From contig CYKH01002055.1 of the NCBI GenBank assembly GCA_001460835.1, forward strand, positions 1 through 40,459: a DNA stretch of 40,459 nt, in the 5' to 3' direction. The translations under genes and the position numbers were made by a program. Below, one piece after another: positions 16,490 to 25,649 of the stretch. A model generated the notes under the pieces. That model saw nothing but the letters and a program-made list of their open reading frames with translations, was not told the origin of the DNA and did no database searches. Within the stretch, counting starts at the first letter, position 1. Every line of letters starts with the position of its first letter. This stretch comes from Bodo saltans (taxonomy: Eukaryota > Euglenozoa > Kinetoplastea > Eubodonida > Bodonidae).

Positions 16490-17821
16490 ATGAAATATTG
16501 TGTCGGCAATGAATCTATCAGCAATGCGTTTGGCTCGTACAATATGTTGCGTGATTTCATTTCCTATCTTCTCCATTATGCCCTTACTTCTGAGCACATA
16601 GATCGTCACATGTTGTTTGAATTACTTCCAGACTATGCGCATCTCGCGTCAACGAGTGGCACTGGACCTGCTGGTGTACTAATGGCTACCGTGCTGGGTG
16701 ACTTCGACGAATACGAACGGCGTCTCGAACAATTGTCTGCATCATTATCGCATGAGTTATCTGAAACACTACAGGAATTGAAATCGTCTTTGTGCACGTT
16801 GCAAGACGTCTTACAGCTAGAAGAGAGCCGTGCCGAGGAGGAAACCATCAGGATGCGCGCACGGGCATCCATCAATGATGTGGACCATGCAGGTGCGGTC
16901 ACTCCCCAACTGACGGCACTGCCCACCATGGGCGCACCTGTGAACGGCGCAGAGATGGCCATGTCAGCTTCTCGGTTGACAGAGTTCTGGAAAGAAAAGT
17001 ACCACGAACTTCTCACGGAGATCAGCGTCATGGGGGCAAAGCGGGACCATACTCTCGCCAGGCTTGAGGGCATCAAAGCTACCCAAGGGGGCGGAAGCTC
17101 CAAGACGATGCGTGCCATTGGAGCGTTGAATGAGAAACTGATGGAACACAAACAGCTAGCCCAATTCTTTGTTGCCTCTATCACTCGCATGAACGATGGG
17201 AGATCAGAGGAGCGAAGTGCATCCATTGACCCGATTCCCTCTGTAAAGAGAATTGTGGTGGAGGCCGAAGAGCAATCCGCCCAACGTATTTTGGATGCCG
17301 TGACCAGAGAGGGCGAGGCTCTGCATAAGCTGGCGTCATTTTTGACAAAACGTGAAAGCGCGCTGAAGTTCAGAGTGCAGAAAATGCAGCAGAAAGCACA
17401 ATCCATCTCTCTTGGTGGAGGCATTGAGACAGCCGCTCTCGATGATGTGCTGTATCTTCGTGCCGAGGTTCGAGGTTTGAGAAGTCAGTTGGCGCAGCTC
17501 CAAGCCGACGCTTCCCAAACGCAAGGCGCGCTCGCTGGGCCCTCCGAGGAGCAGGCACAAGCACTGTCGCAGCTGCAAGACCAGCACGCGCAGTTGCAGC
17601 GACGTATTCGGGAGGCCAGAGTCGCCACCATTCGTGCCGAGCACAAATCTCACGACGGTGCAATGATCGTCAAGAGGGCTGTCGACGAACAGCGAGTGAA
17701 TGCACTGCGGGAGCGGCTTGCCTTTGTCGAACGTGAAAAGATAAAGGAGCTTCAGCTTTCACAAGAAGCTTCCCTACGAGCGCACTTTGATGCCACGTGG
17801 ATGGCATACAGTGGCCGTTGA
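16490..17821 (+). CDS. Coiled-coil protein
   Basis: A protein of 443 residues, if the ATG at 16490 is used, lying only 30 bases after the cyclophilin stop. An N-terminal helical segment (about 20-60) is followed by coiled coil from residue 70 onward, a loop with TPQLTALPTMGAPVNG, then long Gln/Glu/Arg-rich coils (165-430), including RGLRSQLAQLQADASQ. It has no catalytic or membrane features. The next in-frame ATG (16544, MLRDFISYLL) would leave a more usual spacer and could be the true start. Function unknown; cytoskeletal or basal body use is a guess from class. Confidence 0.78.
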   Translation: MKYCVGNESISNAFGSYNMLRDFISYLLHYALTSEHIDRHMLFELLPDYAHLASTSGTGPAGVLMATVLGDFDEYERRLEQLSASLSHELSETLQELKSSLCTLQDVLQLEESRAEEETIRMRARASINDVDHAGAVTPQLTALPTMGAPVNGAEMAMSASRLTEFWKEKYHELLTEISVMGAKRDHTLARLEGIKATQGGGSSKTMRAIGALNEKLMEHKQLAQFFVASITRMNDGRSEERSASIDPIPSVKRIVVEAEEQSAQRILDAVTREGEALHKLASFLTKRESALKFRVQKMQQKAQSISLGGGIETAALDDVLYLRAEVRGLRSQLAQLQADASQTQGALAGPSEEQAQALSQLQDQHAQLQRRIREARVATIRAEHKSHDGAMIVKRAVDEQRVNALRERLAFVEREKIKELQLSQEASLRAHFDATWMAYSGR

Positions 17822-17936
17822 GGCGACGATCAAGTCTGTACGATGATACTCAAGCCCTTGATACTATTTCTTTGATGTTACGTACTCACTCCGTTAGGAA
17901 CTTTAGACTTGCCATTCTTTGTGAAAAGAGTTATCA

Positions 17937-18926
17937 ATGGTCCGTGCGATTGTTGTCGTGTTGCTGGTGACTTGTGCGTTGGCCTCAAGAGAGGCAGCCT
18001 ACCACGCGTGGCGAACTGAGCACAAAATCGCCACCGCCCCGTCGACAGAAGAACAGTCGTGGTATGAGAAATCTTCGGCTGAGATTGAGGCGCTCACAAC
18101 AGCGTCGCCTCACGCCACATTCAAGCTGAACGCGAAAGCAGGCTCACCTTGGGGTATCCCACGTGGAACGCTATCGGGCAGCGCATCTTTGACGTACAGA
18201 TACTTTACGAACGAGCAGATTGAGACTGCGTTGAACACCTCGGTGGACTGGCAGAAGACACCAGATGTCCCGCTTGAGGGTGCGGTCACTCGCATTAAGA
18301 ACCAAGGCGCCTGTGGGTCATGCTGGGCCTTCGCCACAGTTGCCGCCATCGAAGGAATGTACAAGCAGAAGGGTCGAAGCCTTTCGTCCTTCTCTGAGCA
18401 GTACATTTTGGATTGCCTGCCGCCAACTGTGGGACTCAATGGCTGCCAATCGGGCGATATTCGCACCCTCGCTCAGCTCCTGGCCGTTGGTAATTACCCC
18501 CTTCCGTACGAGACCAATTACGAGTATCTGTCCTACGACAACACCTCCCACGCCTGCAACGCTACTCCCGTTGGCGTGGCCAAGGTGTCGGCAGCGTATC
18601 AGATTGGAACGACAGGTACACAGGCCCTAGAGGACGCTATGGCGGCGTGGGTGTACAACTACGGCCCCATCATTGTTGGTGTGAGCTCGTGGCAGTCTGC
18701 GTGGCAATTGTACAGCTCCGGTGTCGCTGAGTGCCCTGCAGTGCCGATGAACCAACTCGATCATGGGGTCACTATTGTTGGCTACGGTGTCATGAACTCC
18801 GTCCCCTACTGGAAGGTGAAGAACAGCTGGACCCCAAAGTGGGGTGAAACAGGTTACATTTATCTGCGTCGCGGCACCAATGCCTGTGGACTGCGATGGA
18901 TAAACACAGTGGTCGAAGTACAGTGA
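17937..18926 (+). CDS. Papain-family (C1A) cysteine peptidase
   Basis: A protein of 329 residues. A signal peptide (VRAIVVVLLVTCALA) and a propeptide to about residue 100 precede the mature domain beginning near SVDWQKTPD. The catalytic set is complete: Gln123 and Cys129 in NQGACGSCWAF, His276 in LDHGVTIVGYG and Asn296 in VKNSWTPKWGETGY. Disulfide cysteines are at the expected spacing. The propeptide is shorter than in cathepsin L and lacks an obvious ERFNIN signature. It should act in lysosome-like or food vacuoles, which suits a phagotrophic flagellate. It is neither cruzipain-like (no C-terminal extension) nor clearly cathepsin B (no occluding loop seen). Confidence 0.93.
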   Translation: MVRAIVVVLLVTCALASREAAYHAWRTEHKIATAPSTEEQSWYEKSSAEIEALTTASPHATFKLNAKAGSPWGIPRGTLSGSASLTYRYFTNEQIETALNTSVDWQKTPDVPLEGAVTRIKNQGACGSCWAFATVAAIEGMYKQKGRSLSSFSEQYILDCLPPTVGLNGCQSGDIRTLAQLLAVGNYPLPYETNYEYLSYDNTSHACNATPVGVAKVSAAYQIGTTGTQALEDAMAAWVYNYGPIIVGVSSWQSAWQLYSSGVAECPAVPMNQLDHGVTIVGYGVMNSVPYWKVKNSWTPKWGETGYIYLRRGTNACGLRWINTVVEVQ

Positions 18927-19144
18927 GCAGTGAATGAGGGTAGAGTGCAGAATGAAGTCGTTGCCTAAATAGTTACAGCGAGTGTTACCTGAGTGAAGCC
19001 GTCAGGTTCTAGTTGCTTGAATGCCATTCACCGTGCGATTCCATTACATTTGTTGCGCCATGTTTCAACAAGAACGATCGTTTGTTTTCATTTGGGCTTA
19101 CAGACTTAGAGTTTTGCTGTACACACTATTTCCCCCCTGCATTG

Positions 19145-19639
19145 ATGCGGAATTCAATTCTCTCGCGCCCTCTGAGGCCTCCCAGTCGCATCAACGATGA
19201 ATCCAGCGAGACACAGCTCCAAAGAGACGAACGGTTGTTGCGTGCTCGCCGGGAGCGTGCCGCAATTATCGACGAGAATATGCGTAAGTTGCACCTTGCT
19301 GATAAGGCTGATATCGAAACAAAATTGAAGTTATTCGAAGAAAACAAGAATTGCTTCGAAGAACACCAACAATTCAGCGCTGAAGCAGAGGCGGCCAAGC
19401 GTGCCTATGAAGAAAAGCTTAGGGTTGAGGTGCATGACCGCGAGCAACAAGAGTTAGCGCGTGCTGCGAACAGCAACGAGCGCAAGAAAGCAGAGGCCCG
19501 ATCGTTTATGGAGGAGAACAAGAGGCTCGCAGAAGAGAAGCACAAAAGGCAGCTTGAAGAGAAGACCCGTGATCAGTCGCTTGACCGCGAAAACAACGCC
19601 GTGCAATCGATCGCCTTCAGTCAGCGCAGACTTCGTTGA
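19145..19639 (+). CDS. Charged helical protein, unidentified
   Basis: A protein of 164 residues. After a basic start (MRNSILSRPLRPPSR) it is almost entirely Glu/Lys/Arg/Ala/Gln-rich helix with heptad character from residue 25, ending FSQRRLR. A pyrimidine-rich stretch (about 19,125-19,138) precedes the ATG at 19145. The upstream in-frame extension has no ATG. The composition resembles microtubule-associated ciliary proteins, but no family motif is firm. Confidence 0.7.
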   Translation: MRNSILSRPLRPPSRINDESSETQLQRDERLLRARRERAAIIDENMRKLHLADKADIETKLKLFEENKNCFEEHQQFSAEAEAAKRAYEEKLRVEVHDREQQELARAANSNERKKAEARSFMEENKRLAEEKHKRQLEEKTRDQSLDRENNAVQSIAFSQRRLR

Positions 19640-19798
19640 TTTATTTCAGCGATGTTGTTATTTATTGTACGCTTAGTAGCTTACGATTGCCTCTGTTCAC
19701 TGAGTCATCAGAAGGATACTCACTGAAAGTAATTGTTTCTTCTTCTTTTTTTCTTTATCTTGCACAAGTGCACTACACAGCATAAAGGTGTGTCTTTT

Positions 19799-20599
19799 AT
19801 GGCCATGGACGAAGATGTTCGCGCCTTTTCCAGTAAGGTCGTCGACCTGCGATCGATTCCAAAGGAGAGTGCGGGTCGCATTGCTAGCCTTCTGCAAGCC
19901 CGTCGTGCGCGTGTCATTTCTGAGACGGCAGCAGCAGTTTCCCAGGAGCAAGTGATTACAAGTATGGGCCTCGATGAAATGGAAGCTGAGGAGCGAGCAG
20001 GTCGTGATGGCATCCTCAAACAGGAACAAAAAGGTTATGACTGGTCGAGGCGGCAGCTCCAAGATGCGTTGCTGGGCTCTGAGGCCTCCTTTAACGAGTA
20101 TCAAAAAGTGACGAAGTGGGAAACAGCTCGGAACAAAAAGGTGCGCGACTTGGAGCAGCAAATTTTGAGAGAGAGTTTTTGGAATTTTCAGCGCAGAGCC
20201 GGAGTAGCTGATCACAACACTACAAAGACACAAAGAGAACGCAGCGGCGCGCCCGTCGCTACTATCGATGATGCCACTGTTGTTCTCGGCTCCATGTTTG
20301 AAAATTCGATGGTTCCCTTTGCCACCGATGTGGAGGAGTGCTGGCGCCGCGGTATCACCCAGCACCCCTCACAGCAAACTACAGCTACTGTTGGAAGCCC
20401 TGATCGCCGCCGAACAACAACGATTCAGCCTTACTACGAATTCGCCGAGCAGCTGCGCAACGAATATCGTAGCAAGCCACAAGATGAATGGTGGCGCTCC
20501 CCTAGGCCTGCATCCCAGCACCCAACCTCAACACAATATCGCTCCACCCCTATGGCCACCTTTGCCCACAATTACCCATATCATGTGCCGCCCCAGTAG
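19799..20599 (+). CDS. Unidentified helical protein with basic tail
   Basis: A protein of 266 residues from the ATG at 19799 (a second ATG follows two codons later). Residues 1-150 are charged helix with regular Arg/Glu/Gln content and a WDSRRQL-like WSRRQLQDAL segment. The last ~80 residues are Pro, Thr, Ser, Gln and aromatic-rich (QPYYEFAEQLRNEYR, DEWWRSPRP), probably disordered. The strong T-rich tract at 19,738-19,760 with AG at 19,779-19,780 marks its trans-splice site. No domain is recognised. Confidence 0.72.
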   Translation: MAMDEDVRAFSSKVVDLRSIPKESAGRIASLLQARRARVISETAAAVSQEQVITSMGLDEMEAEERAGRDGILKQEQKGYDWSRRQLQDALLGSEASFNEYQKVTKWETARNKKVRDLEQQILRESFWNFQRRAGVADHNTTKTQRERSGAPVATIDDATVVLGSMFENSMVPFATDVEECWRRGITQHPSQQTTATVGSPDRRRTTTIQPYYEFAEQLRNEYRSKPQDEWWRSPRPASQHPTSTQYRSTPMATFAHNYPYHVPPQ

Positions 20600-20735
20600 C
20601 GCTGTACCTTGCATCTGTACATCACAACAAAGGCATGGAAATATTGATTTGTGAAGATATTGTCGTGGAAACGAAGTCGCTTGTTTGTTACATTCGAGAA
20701 AGGTACTTTATGACAGAATCAATTCAGACATTAGA

Positions 20736-21896
20736 ATGAAAAAACACCAAGTCGTCGCAATCGTCGTGTGCGTTGTTGCCCTCGCTGTTTTCGGATTTTA
20801 CTCCTTTAACGAAGCGCCTTCAAGGGACGTGCTGCAAATTTCTCCAGAAGAAGATCGACATCGTCGGCGCGCCGGAGACGCAACAGTGGCACTTCACTTA
20901 GAAGCAGATGAGCGTCCCTCGTCCTCAGCACCGCGAGTACATGCACCAATCGCATCTGCAGCCCCCCAGGCATGCTTCCACAACAAAGTCATGTTCCAGC
21001 CCGCTGTGTGTAGCAAAGTGCCTGATATCGTCTCGAAGAGTCTAGAACTACACGATGGTGCGGCCAGTGGTGGTCGCAACTGGTCGGTTGTTCACGTTGG
21101 TAGTCGAGAGGGGTGGCTCAAGTTAGGAGAGCTCGGAGATGTGTTTGGGAATAAAGAGGGAGGGACCGCGGCGATTGCACGTCAGCTAAAGCAGGTGCGT
21201 GCCCCAAACATTGACGTGTGCGGCCCGTGTTGCGAGTGTGTATCTTCGGGAGAGTTGCGCTCTCACCCCCTTCCCTACACGGCAACGCTGATCGATGCGC
21301 CATTTCAACCGAACCTAGTCCTCGCTCCTAGTGCGCATCCTTACTGGCACTCTCACCGACTGATCAGCGCCCCTTTGAATGATCTCTCGTCCTGCCCAGC
21401 GGTGTTGCTGAGTACGCTGGTCCAAGAACTATCCTACCTCCCCACCGCAATAGATGTGCTGGCACTTGATGCATGGAAATGTGACGTGCCAGTAGTGGAG
21501 CTCGTGATCCTTGGGAGAGCACAATTGCGGCCTCGGCTGTTAGATTTTACAACCGCTGCTGATGTCTCGTACGAACCACTGATTGAGAAACTTGCTAGGC
21601 TTGGGTATCACTGTTATTACATGACCACCAAGCCTGAACACAAGAAATTTAGAGGCATCCGTCAACCCCAATATCCGATCGCTGTGAAGCTGAATGGGTG
21701 CTGGAGAGGAGTGTTCGATAGCTTCCGCCACGATAGATACCACATCACATGCGTCCTTGCCAGTGATGCGACGATAAGCTCAGTGCTTGCTGCTTTCACG
21801 AGGATGTCGCACAAAGGGCTCCATCATGGGTGTAATATTCCTTCACGCAATGCACGCATGCAGCGGCTTGATGGATTCCTGTCCGAGGCGGTGTGA
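20736..21896 (+). CDS. Type II membrane protein with FkbM-like methyltransferase domain
   Basis: A protein of 386 residues. KKH is followed by a single hydrophobic helix (VVAIVVCVVALAVFGFYSF), giving a signal anchor with a lumenal C-terminal domain. The luminal part begins with a disordered Arg/Ala/Pro region, then NWSVVHVGSREGW, and later IDVLALDAWKCDVPVVELV, which resembles the conserved Asp-containing strand of FkbM-type methyltransferases. LIEKLARLGYHCYYMT fits the end of that fold. Several cysteines (CGPCCEC) suggest disulfides in the secretory pathway. A role in glycan or lipid O-methylation is inference. The identity of the fold is moderate. Confidence 0.6.
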   Translation: MKKHQVVAIVVCVVALAVFGFYSFNEAPSRDVLQISPEEDRHRRRAGDATVALHLEADERPSSSAPRVHAPIASAAPQACFHNKVMFQPAVCSKVPDIVSKSLELHDGAASGGRNWSVVHVGSREGWLKLGELGDVFGNKEGGTAAIARQLKQVRAPNIDVCGPCCECVSSGELRSHPLPYTATLIDAPFQPNLVLAPSAHPYWHSHRLISAPLNDLSSCPAVLLSTLVQELSYLPTAIDVLALDAWKCDVPVVELVILGRAQLRPRLLDFTTAADVSYEPLIEKLARLGYHCYYMTTKPEHKKFRGIRQPQYPIAVKLNGCWRGVFDSFRHDRYHITCVLASDATISSVLAAFTRMSHKGLHHGCNIPSRNARMQRLDGFLSEAV

Positions 21897-22002
21897 TGTG
21901 TATCGATCCAAGGAATAACGTGATTGTTTCTTTGTTTTTTTGTGATGCATGTGTGGTGGCCTCTCTCGTTGTTTGCTTGGTTGGCATAAAATAGTCTAGT
22001 CG

Positions 22003-22452
22003 ATGTCATTTACCTTTCCATTAAAGAAAGGCTCTTCAGTTGTGCTCCGCACCTCCCCCACACCAACAGCACTCTCTAAGGAGAGGAGTCAGCTTAGCAC
22101 GAGTGATGTGTCCCTCATGAGGTGCATAGGAATTGTCAAACGGCCTCAAGTACAACTTCAGAACGGTCTGCATGTATGGCAGTGCAGGTTGCTCTTACCG
22201 CAGGTGGGCGTTTCCGCTCACGGGGGCGCGAACTGGATCCTGGGCAAGGAACACCTGTTGGTGAGGTGCTCCGGCAGCCCTTGGTATGAGTACTGCACTG
22301 CACAGTTGTATGATGGTGCTACCGTATCGGTAGTTGGCACTGCCATCCAGCGGCCACGGTATGTTGCTATTCACTCCACCTACCGATACGATACAGAAGT
22401 GCACGTTGGGCACGAGGGGTCCCTGTCCTTAATTGGGTCGCTGCCCCCATGA
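22003..22452 (+). CDS. SSB-like OB-fold protein
   Basis: A protein of 149 residues. After a ~35-residue Ser/Thr/Lys-rich N-terminus, the strand order and landmarks match a single-stranded DNA-binding protein OB fold: CIGIVKRPQVQ, WQCRLLLPQ, HLLVRCSG, YDGATVSVVGTAIQRPRY, then YRYDTEVHVGHEGSLSLIG, which parallels the SSB ending. It may bind single-stranded nucleic acid or pair with another OB fold. Immediately downstream lies an editosome-type OB-fold protein, so a KREPA4/A6-like editosome subunit or a mitochondrial SSB-like protein are the two leading options; neither is proven. Confidence 0.65.
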   Translation: MSFTFPLKKGSSVVLRTSPTPTALSKERSQLSTSDVSLMRCIGIVKRPQVQLQNGLHVWQCRLLLPQVGVSAHGGANWILGKEHLLVRCSGSPWYEYCTAQLYDGATVSVVGTAIQRPRYVAIHSTYRYDTEVHVGHEGSLSLIGSLPP

Positions 22453-22560
22453 ACCATCATAAACTCTCTCTCACTCTACTTGATTTGATTCTCTGATGAA
22501 CAATTGCTTGCCAGCATACCTGTGTCGTTCTTCTGTAGTTGTATTGTTAAAAGGCAGCAT

Positions 22561-24495
22561 ATGAGGCGCGTCAGTGCGAGCTTCGGCCGAAGACTAGTTG
22601 CAGCGTCGTTGGTGCGCGCAACACTGTTATCCACTTCGTCAGCAGCTCTCGTGCGCAGCAGCGCAGCAAATCACGTTGCAGCTTTCAGGCACAACTCAGC
22701 CGTTGCTGCCCCTGTGAGTGACAAGAAGTTCCACTGCAGCGTGTGCAAGAAACCTTTTCGGCTCGAAAAAGCTGCACAAGTGCACTTAGCCCAAGCCCAT
22801 GGCAACGAAGGAACTGTAGAAGCGGGTCCAGGTCCTGGATACGTTGATGAAGGCCCAAGGCACACGGCACCAGCTCCCAATGCACCCCCCTCGAGGCCCA
22901 CCATCGTCACGCCCATGAAAGATAAAGCACCAGCAGATGATGATGACGATGATTACTTCAAAGGAACTATGCGCTCCGCCCCCAAGCCACTTCACGACTC
23001 TGCCACCGATGTGCCGGAGAATGACATGGCCGCCATGTTGGAAGTGTGGGACGGCATTGGCGTCAAGAGGTTGGAGGGGTTTGTGCACAGTAGTATGATC
23101 CTCAAGGTGTTCGCTGCTCGTCCACTGACCGCCAAGGATCTTCCTTCTCAATATCAAATTGATGCGCCGGAACCGACGGGAGACAACCCATTCCTAGTCT
23201 CCGCCTCAACGAAGACGAAGTGTGAAGGCACACCGAACGCGCTCTTCACAGACTTGGACATGAGCGGTGCATTCGCCGCCGCTCCCTCTGAAAGCCGAGG
23301 CTTTATGTGCCCAGCAGCTGTTGCCAATCCTTATGCCGCGAGCGGTTCCACAAAAGCTTCTGCGCATGTGAGAGCCGCTGCAGCACCAGTTGCTCCTCCA
23401 AAGCCTGAAGTGCAGACAGCTCCACAAACACCGTACGGTCAGCTTCCTATGTTTGGCCAAGCTCCTATCGCAGCGAAGCCTTTGCCTGACACGACCTCGC
23501 CACTAGGCGTTGCGACGCACTCGCCTTTCGCCGCTGCGGCTCAATCCCCCTTCGCCGCTGGTGCAACAGTCTCGCCCTTCGCCGCTGGTGCAACAACTTC
23601 GCCCTTTGCTGCTGGAGCAACAGCTTCGCCCTTCGCTGCTGGTGCAACAGCTTCGCCCTTCGCTGCTGGAGCAACAGCTTCGCCCTTCGCCGGTGCTGCT
23701 GGAGCGGCGTCTTCGCCGTTTGCTGGGGCTGTGTCTGCATCACCGTTCGCGGCGCAAGAGTCTCCTTTCGCTTCTCAAGCATCTCCATTTGGAGGAGACG
23801 CTCAAGCATCACCGTTTTCAGCGTCGCCGTTTTCGACCGATGGCGCAACTCCATTCTCCTCAGGAGCGCCTGATGCATTCGGTGGCGAAGCGAGCGCACC
23901 TTCAACAACCTTTGCCCCACCATCTATGAACGCGTTACCGGCAGAGCCCACGAGAGATCATGTGTGCGCAGAGTGCGGAAAGGCATTCTTTGAACTGTTT
24001 GACTTAGCTCAGCACAGAAAAAGTAAACACAACGTGGAGCCTCTCCCTCATGAGCGGAAGCCTAAGAGAAAGCCGCGAGAGCAACTCCCTGACCTCCCTG
24101 CGTACATTCCCAGCCCAGTTGACTTGGCGGCAACGTCGCCGTTTGGAGGAAGCAAGCGTGACGCTTCGTGGGTCGAAACACCTCTCGTGGTGCATAGCCA
24201 TGCCATCAGCAACATCACCTTAGCTGGGCAGGTGGTTGACATTGAGCACGGCAAAGATGCGTCGGTCTTGAGTGTTCTCGTGGACGGCGGTGGTGAAGGC
24301 GAGGCAATCCCTGTTCGATGCGTCGGTCAAGCAAAGGTCATCGTTGAGGCGGAAGTGCGCAGGAAGTCTGTTGTCCTCGTCGTCGGTTCGCTCAGATTGA
24401 CCCCCACGCACGACTCCATGACCAACAAGTACTTTATGAACCCAGTTGTTCATGTTGTGGACGCTGCTGGCTCCATCATGCTCATGGACGGATAG
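22561..24495 (+). CDS. Editosome OB-fold/zinc-finger protein (KREPA1-3 family)
   Basis: A protein of 644 residues. An Arg/Ser/Ala-rich start resembles a mitochondrial presequence. Two C2H2 fingers are present: Cys59-Cys62-His75-His80 (FHCSVCKKPF) and Cys469-Cys472-His485-His490 (HVCAECGKAFF). The C-terminal ~100 residues (from about 541) form an OB fold with ISNITLAGQVVDIEH, IPVRCVGQAKVIVEAEV and VVLVVGSLRL. This order of two fingers plus terminal OB fold is specific to kinetoplastid RNA-editing proteins KREPA1-A3, which organise ligase and nuclease modules of the 20S editosome. Residues ~320-430 are a low-complexity SPFAAGATA repeat. Which of A1-A3 it represents is undecided. Confidence 0.85.
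   Translation: MRRVSASFGRRLVAASLVRATLLSTSSAALVRSSAANHVAAFRHNSAVAAPVSDKKFHCSVCKKPFRLEKAAQVHLAQAHGNEGTVEAGPGPGYVDEGPRHTAPAPNAPPSRPTIVTPMKDKAPADDDDDDYFKGTMRSAPKPLHDSATDVPENDMAAMLEVWDGIGVKRLEGFVHSSMILKVFAARPLTAKDLPSQYQIDAPEPTGDNPFLVSASTKTKCEGTPNALFTDLDMSGAFAAAPSESRGFMCPAAVANPYAASGSTKASAHVRAAAAPVAPPKPEVQTAPQTPYGQLPMFGQAPIAAKPLPDTTSPLGVATHSPFAAAAQSPFAAGATVSPFAAGATTSPFAAGATASPFAAGATASPFAAGATASPFAGAAGAASSPFAGAVSASPFAAQESPFASQASPFGGDAQASPFSASPFSTDGATPFSSGAPDAFGGEASAPSTTFAPPSMNALPAEPTRDHVCAECGKAFFELFDLAQHRKSKHNVEPLPHERKPKRKPREQLPDLPAYIPSPVDLAATSPFGGSKRDASWVETPLVVHSHAISNITLAGQVVDIEHGKDASVLSVLVDGGGEGEAIPVRCVGQAKVIVEAEVRRKSVVLVVGSLRLTPTHDSMTNKYFMNPVVHVVDAAGSIMLMDG
23521..23865 (+). repeat. 27-bp tandem repeat coding SPFAAGATA, decaying outward
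   Basis: Between about 23,545 and 23,690, near-identical 27-base units encode successive SPFAAGATA/SPFAAGATV/SPFAAGATT copies. Flanking copies become irregular (SPFAGAA, SPFAAQE, SPFASQA, SPFGGDA, SPFSA). The Phe-Ala spacing recalls disordered FG-like spacers. Copy number is likely to vary between strains. Confidence 0.85.
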
Positions 24496-24620
24496 GTTGT
24501 GTGTTGGTGGTGCGTGGAGTGATGTGGCGCTATGTGTGAAGGCTGTTATCGTTTGATGCGCTTCGCAAGAATTCACTGTCTCCCTCTTTGCTTGGTTAAT
24601 GAACTAGATCATAGGTTAAT

Positions 24621-25475
24621 ATGAGCCGCACCGAAGAGGCAATCTCGAAACTGCTGAAGTTCGTTTCGGACTCTAAGCCAGCTGAGTCCGTCGCGCAAAG
24701 CACGCTGTCGCTGTTCGCTCAGCCAGCGACCGCCGGACAAGTGCGATCCATCGACCTTGATATTTCCTTCGTGACCGCGCCTCGCCCCCACCGCGTCCCG
24801 CTGTTCATTACTCTCCCCCACGAGGTCCATAGCGGTAGCATCTGCGTCGTGACGAAGCCACCCCAACGCACCTTCAAAGACCTGGTCATCAAAGCACAAG
24901 AGGAGGACAACAACCCAATAGCCCAGCGCATCCGTAAGGTCATCGACGTGAAGAAGCTTGACGCAAAGTTCAAGGACCCGGTTGCCCTTAGAGCCCTTGC
25001 CAACAGCTTCGATCACTTCTTTGTGTACAAGGCACCTCAGTACCCAAAGGCCCTCGCCGGCGAGTTCCTGCACCACCAGCGCACGCCAGTGTGGGCGCCA
25101 AAAGGCAACTTTATTGACTCCATGGCCGCCGCCACCCGCACGGTCGTTATTTCCCGCCGTGGCTTCGACAACGTCACCGTCTCCATCGGTCACACTGGCC
25201 TTTCTGCCCAGCAGCTTGTAGAGAACTACAACACGCTGCTGCAGGAGCTCCTCCAGCACGCTGACGGAGTCACTGCCGATGCGATTTTGCAAATTCGTGT
25301 TGCTGCAACGGATGCCAAGGGCCGCCGTGCTGCACTGCCTATTTGGGTTCACGACTACGATCTTTCCCACCCAGGTGTCCTTGCACCCCGTGTCACATCG
25401 GCCGCAACGCCCGCGAAAGCCGCACGCGAAGAGTCGCATGAGGAGCCCTCCGCAAAGCGCCGCCGAAAGAAGTAA
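24621..25475 (+). CDS. Nucleolar L1-domain protein (RSL1D1/Cic1/Utp30-like)
   Basis: A protein of 284 residues. The central ~200 residues have the ribosomal protein L1 fold: VPLFITLPHEV, the VIDVKKLDAKFKDPVALRAL region, FDHFFVYK, a PVWAPKGN proline loop, SRRGFDNVTVSIGHTGLS and NYNTLLQELLQ, ending in a basic KRRRKK tail suited to nucleolar retention. In yeast Cic1 and Utp30 act on pre-60S and pre-40S particles respectively; the kinetoplastid protein is expected in rRNA processing. It is not a standard L1 ribosomal protein: the RNA-binding ends are divergent and there is a lysine-rich tail. The ATG directly follows a T-rich/AG region. Confidence 0.85.
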   Translation: MSRTEEAISKLLKFVSDSKPAESVAQSTLSLFAQPATAGQVRSIDLDISFVTAPRPHRVPLFITLPHEVHSGSICVVTKPPQRTFKDLVIKAQEEDNNPIAQRIRKVIDVKKLDAKFKDPVALRALANSFDHFFVYKAPQYPKALAGEFLHHQRTPVWAPKGNFIDSMAAATRTVVISRRGFDNVTVSIGHTGLSAQQLVENYNTLLQELLQHADGVTADAILQIRVAATDAKGRRAALPIWVHDYDLSHPGVLAPRVTSAATPAKAAREESHEEPSAKRRRKK

Positions 25476-25649
25476 AGCGTTGCTACGTGGTGACATGGTG
25501 GCATGGTTGTTAAGTAACATTGCGAGTAATACACAATCAAATCCCAACGATAATATTTTCCCTAGACGTTTACAGTGAATCCCTTCATATTACCAATCCA
25601 TTTGTCGGTACACACACGATATATTAGGTAGTTAACGTAGAACTCAAAG

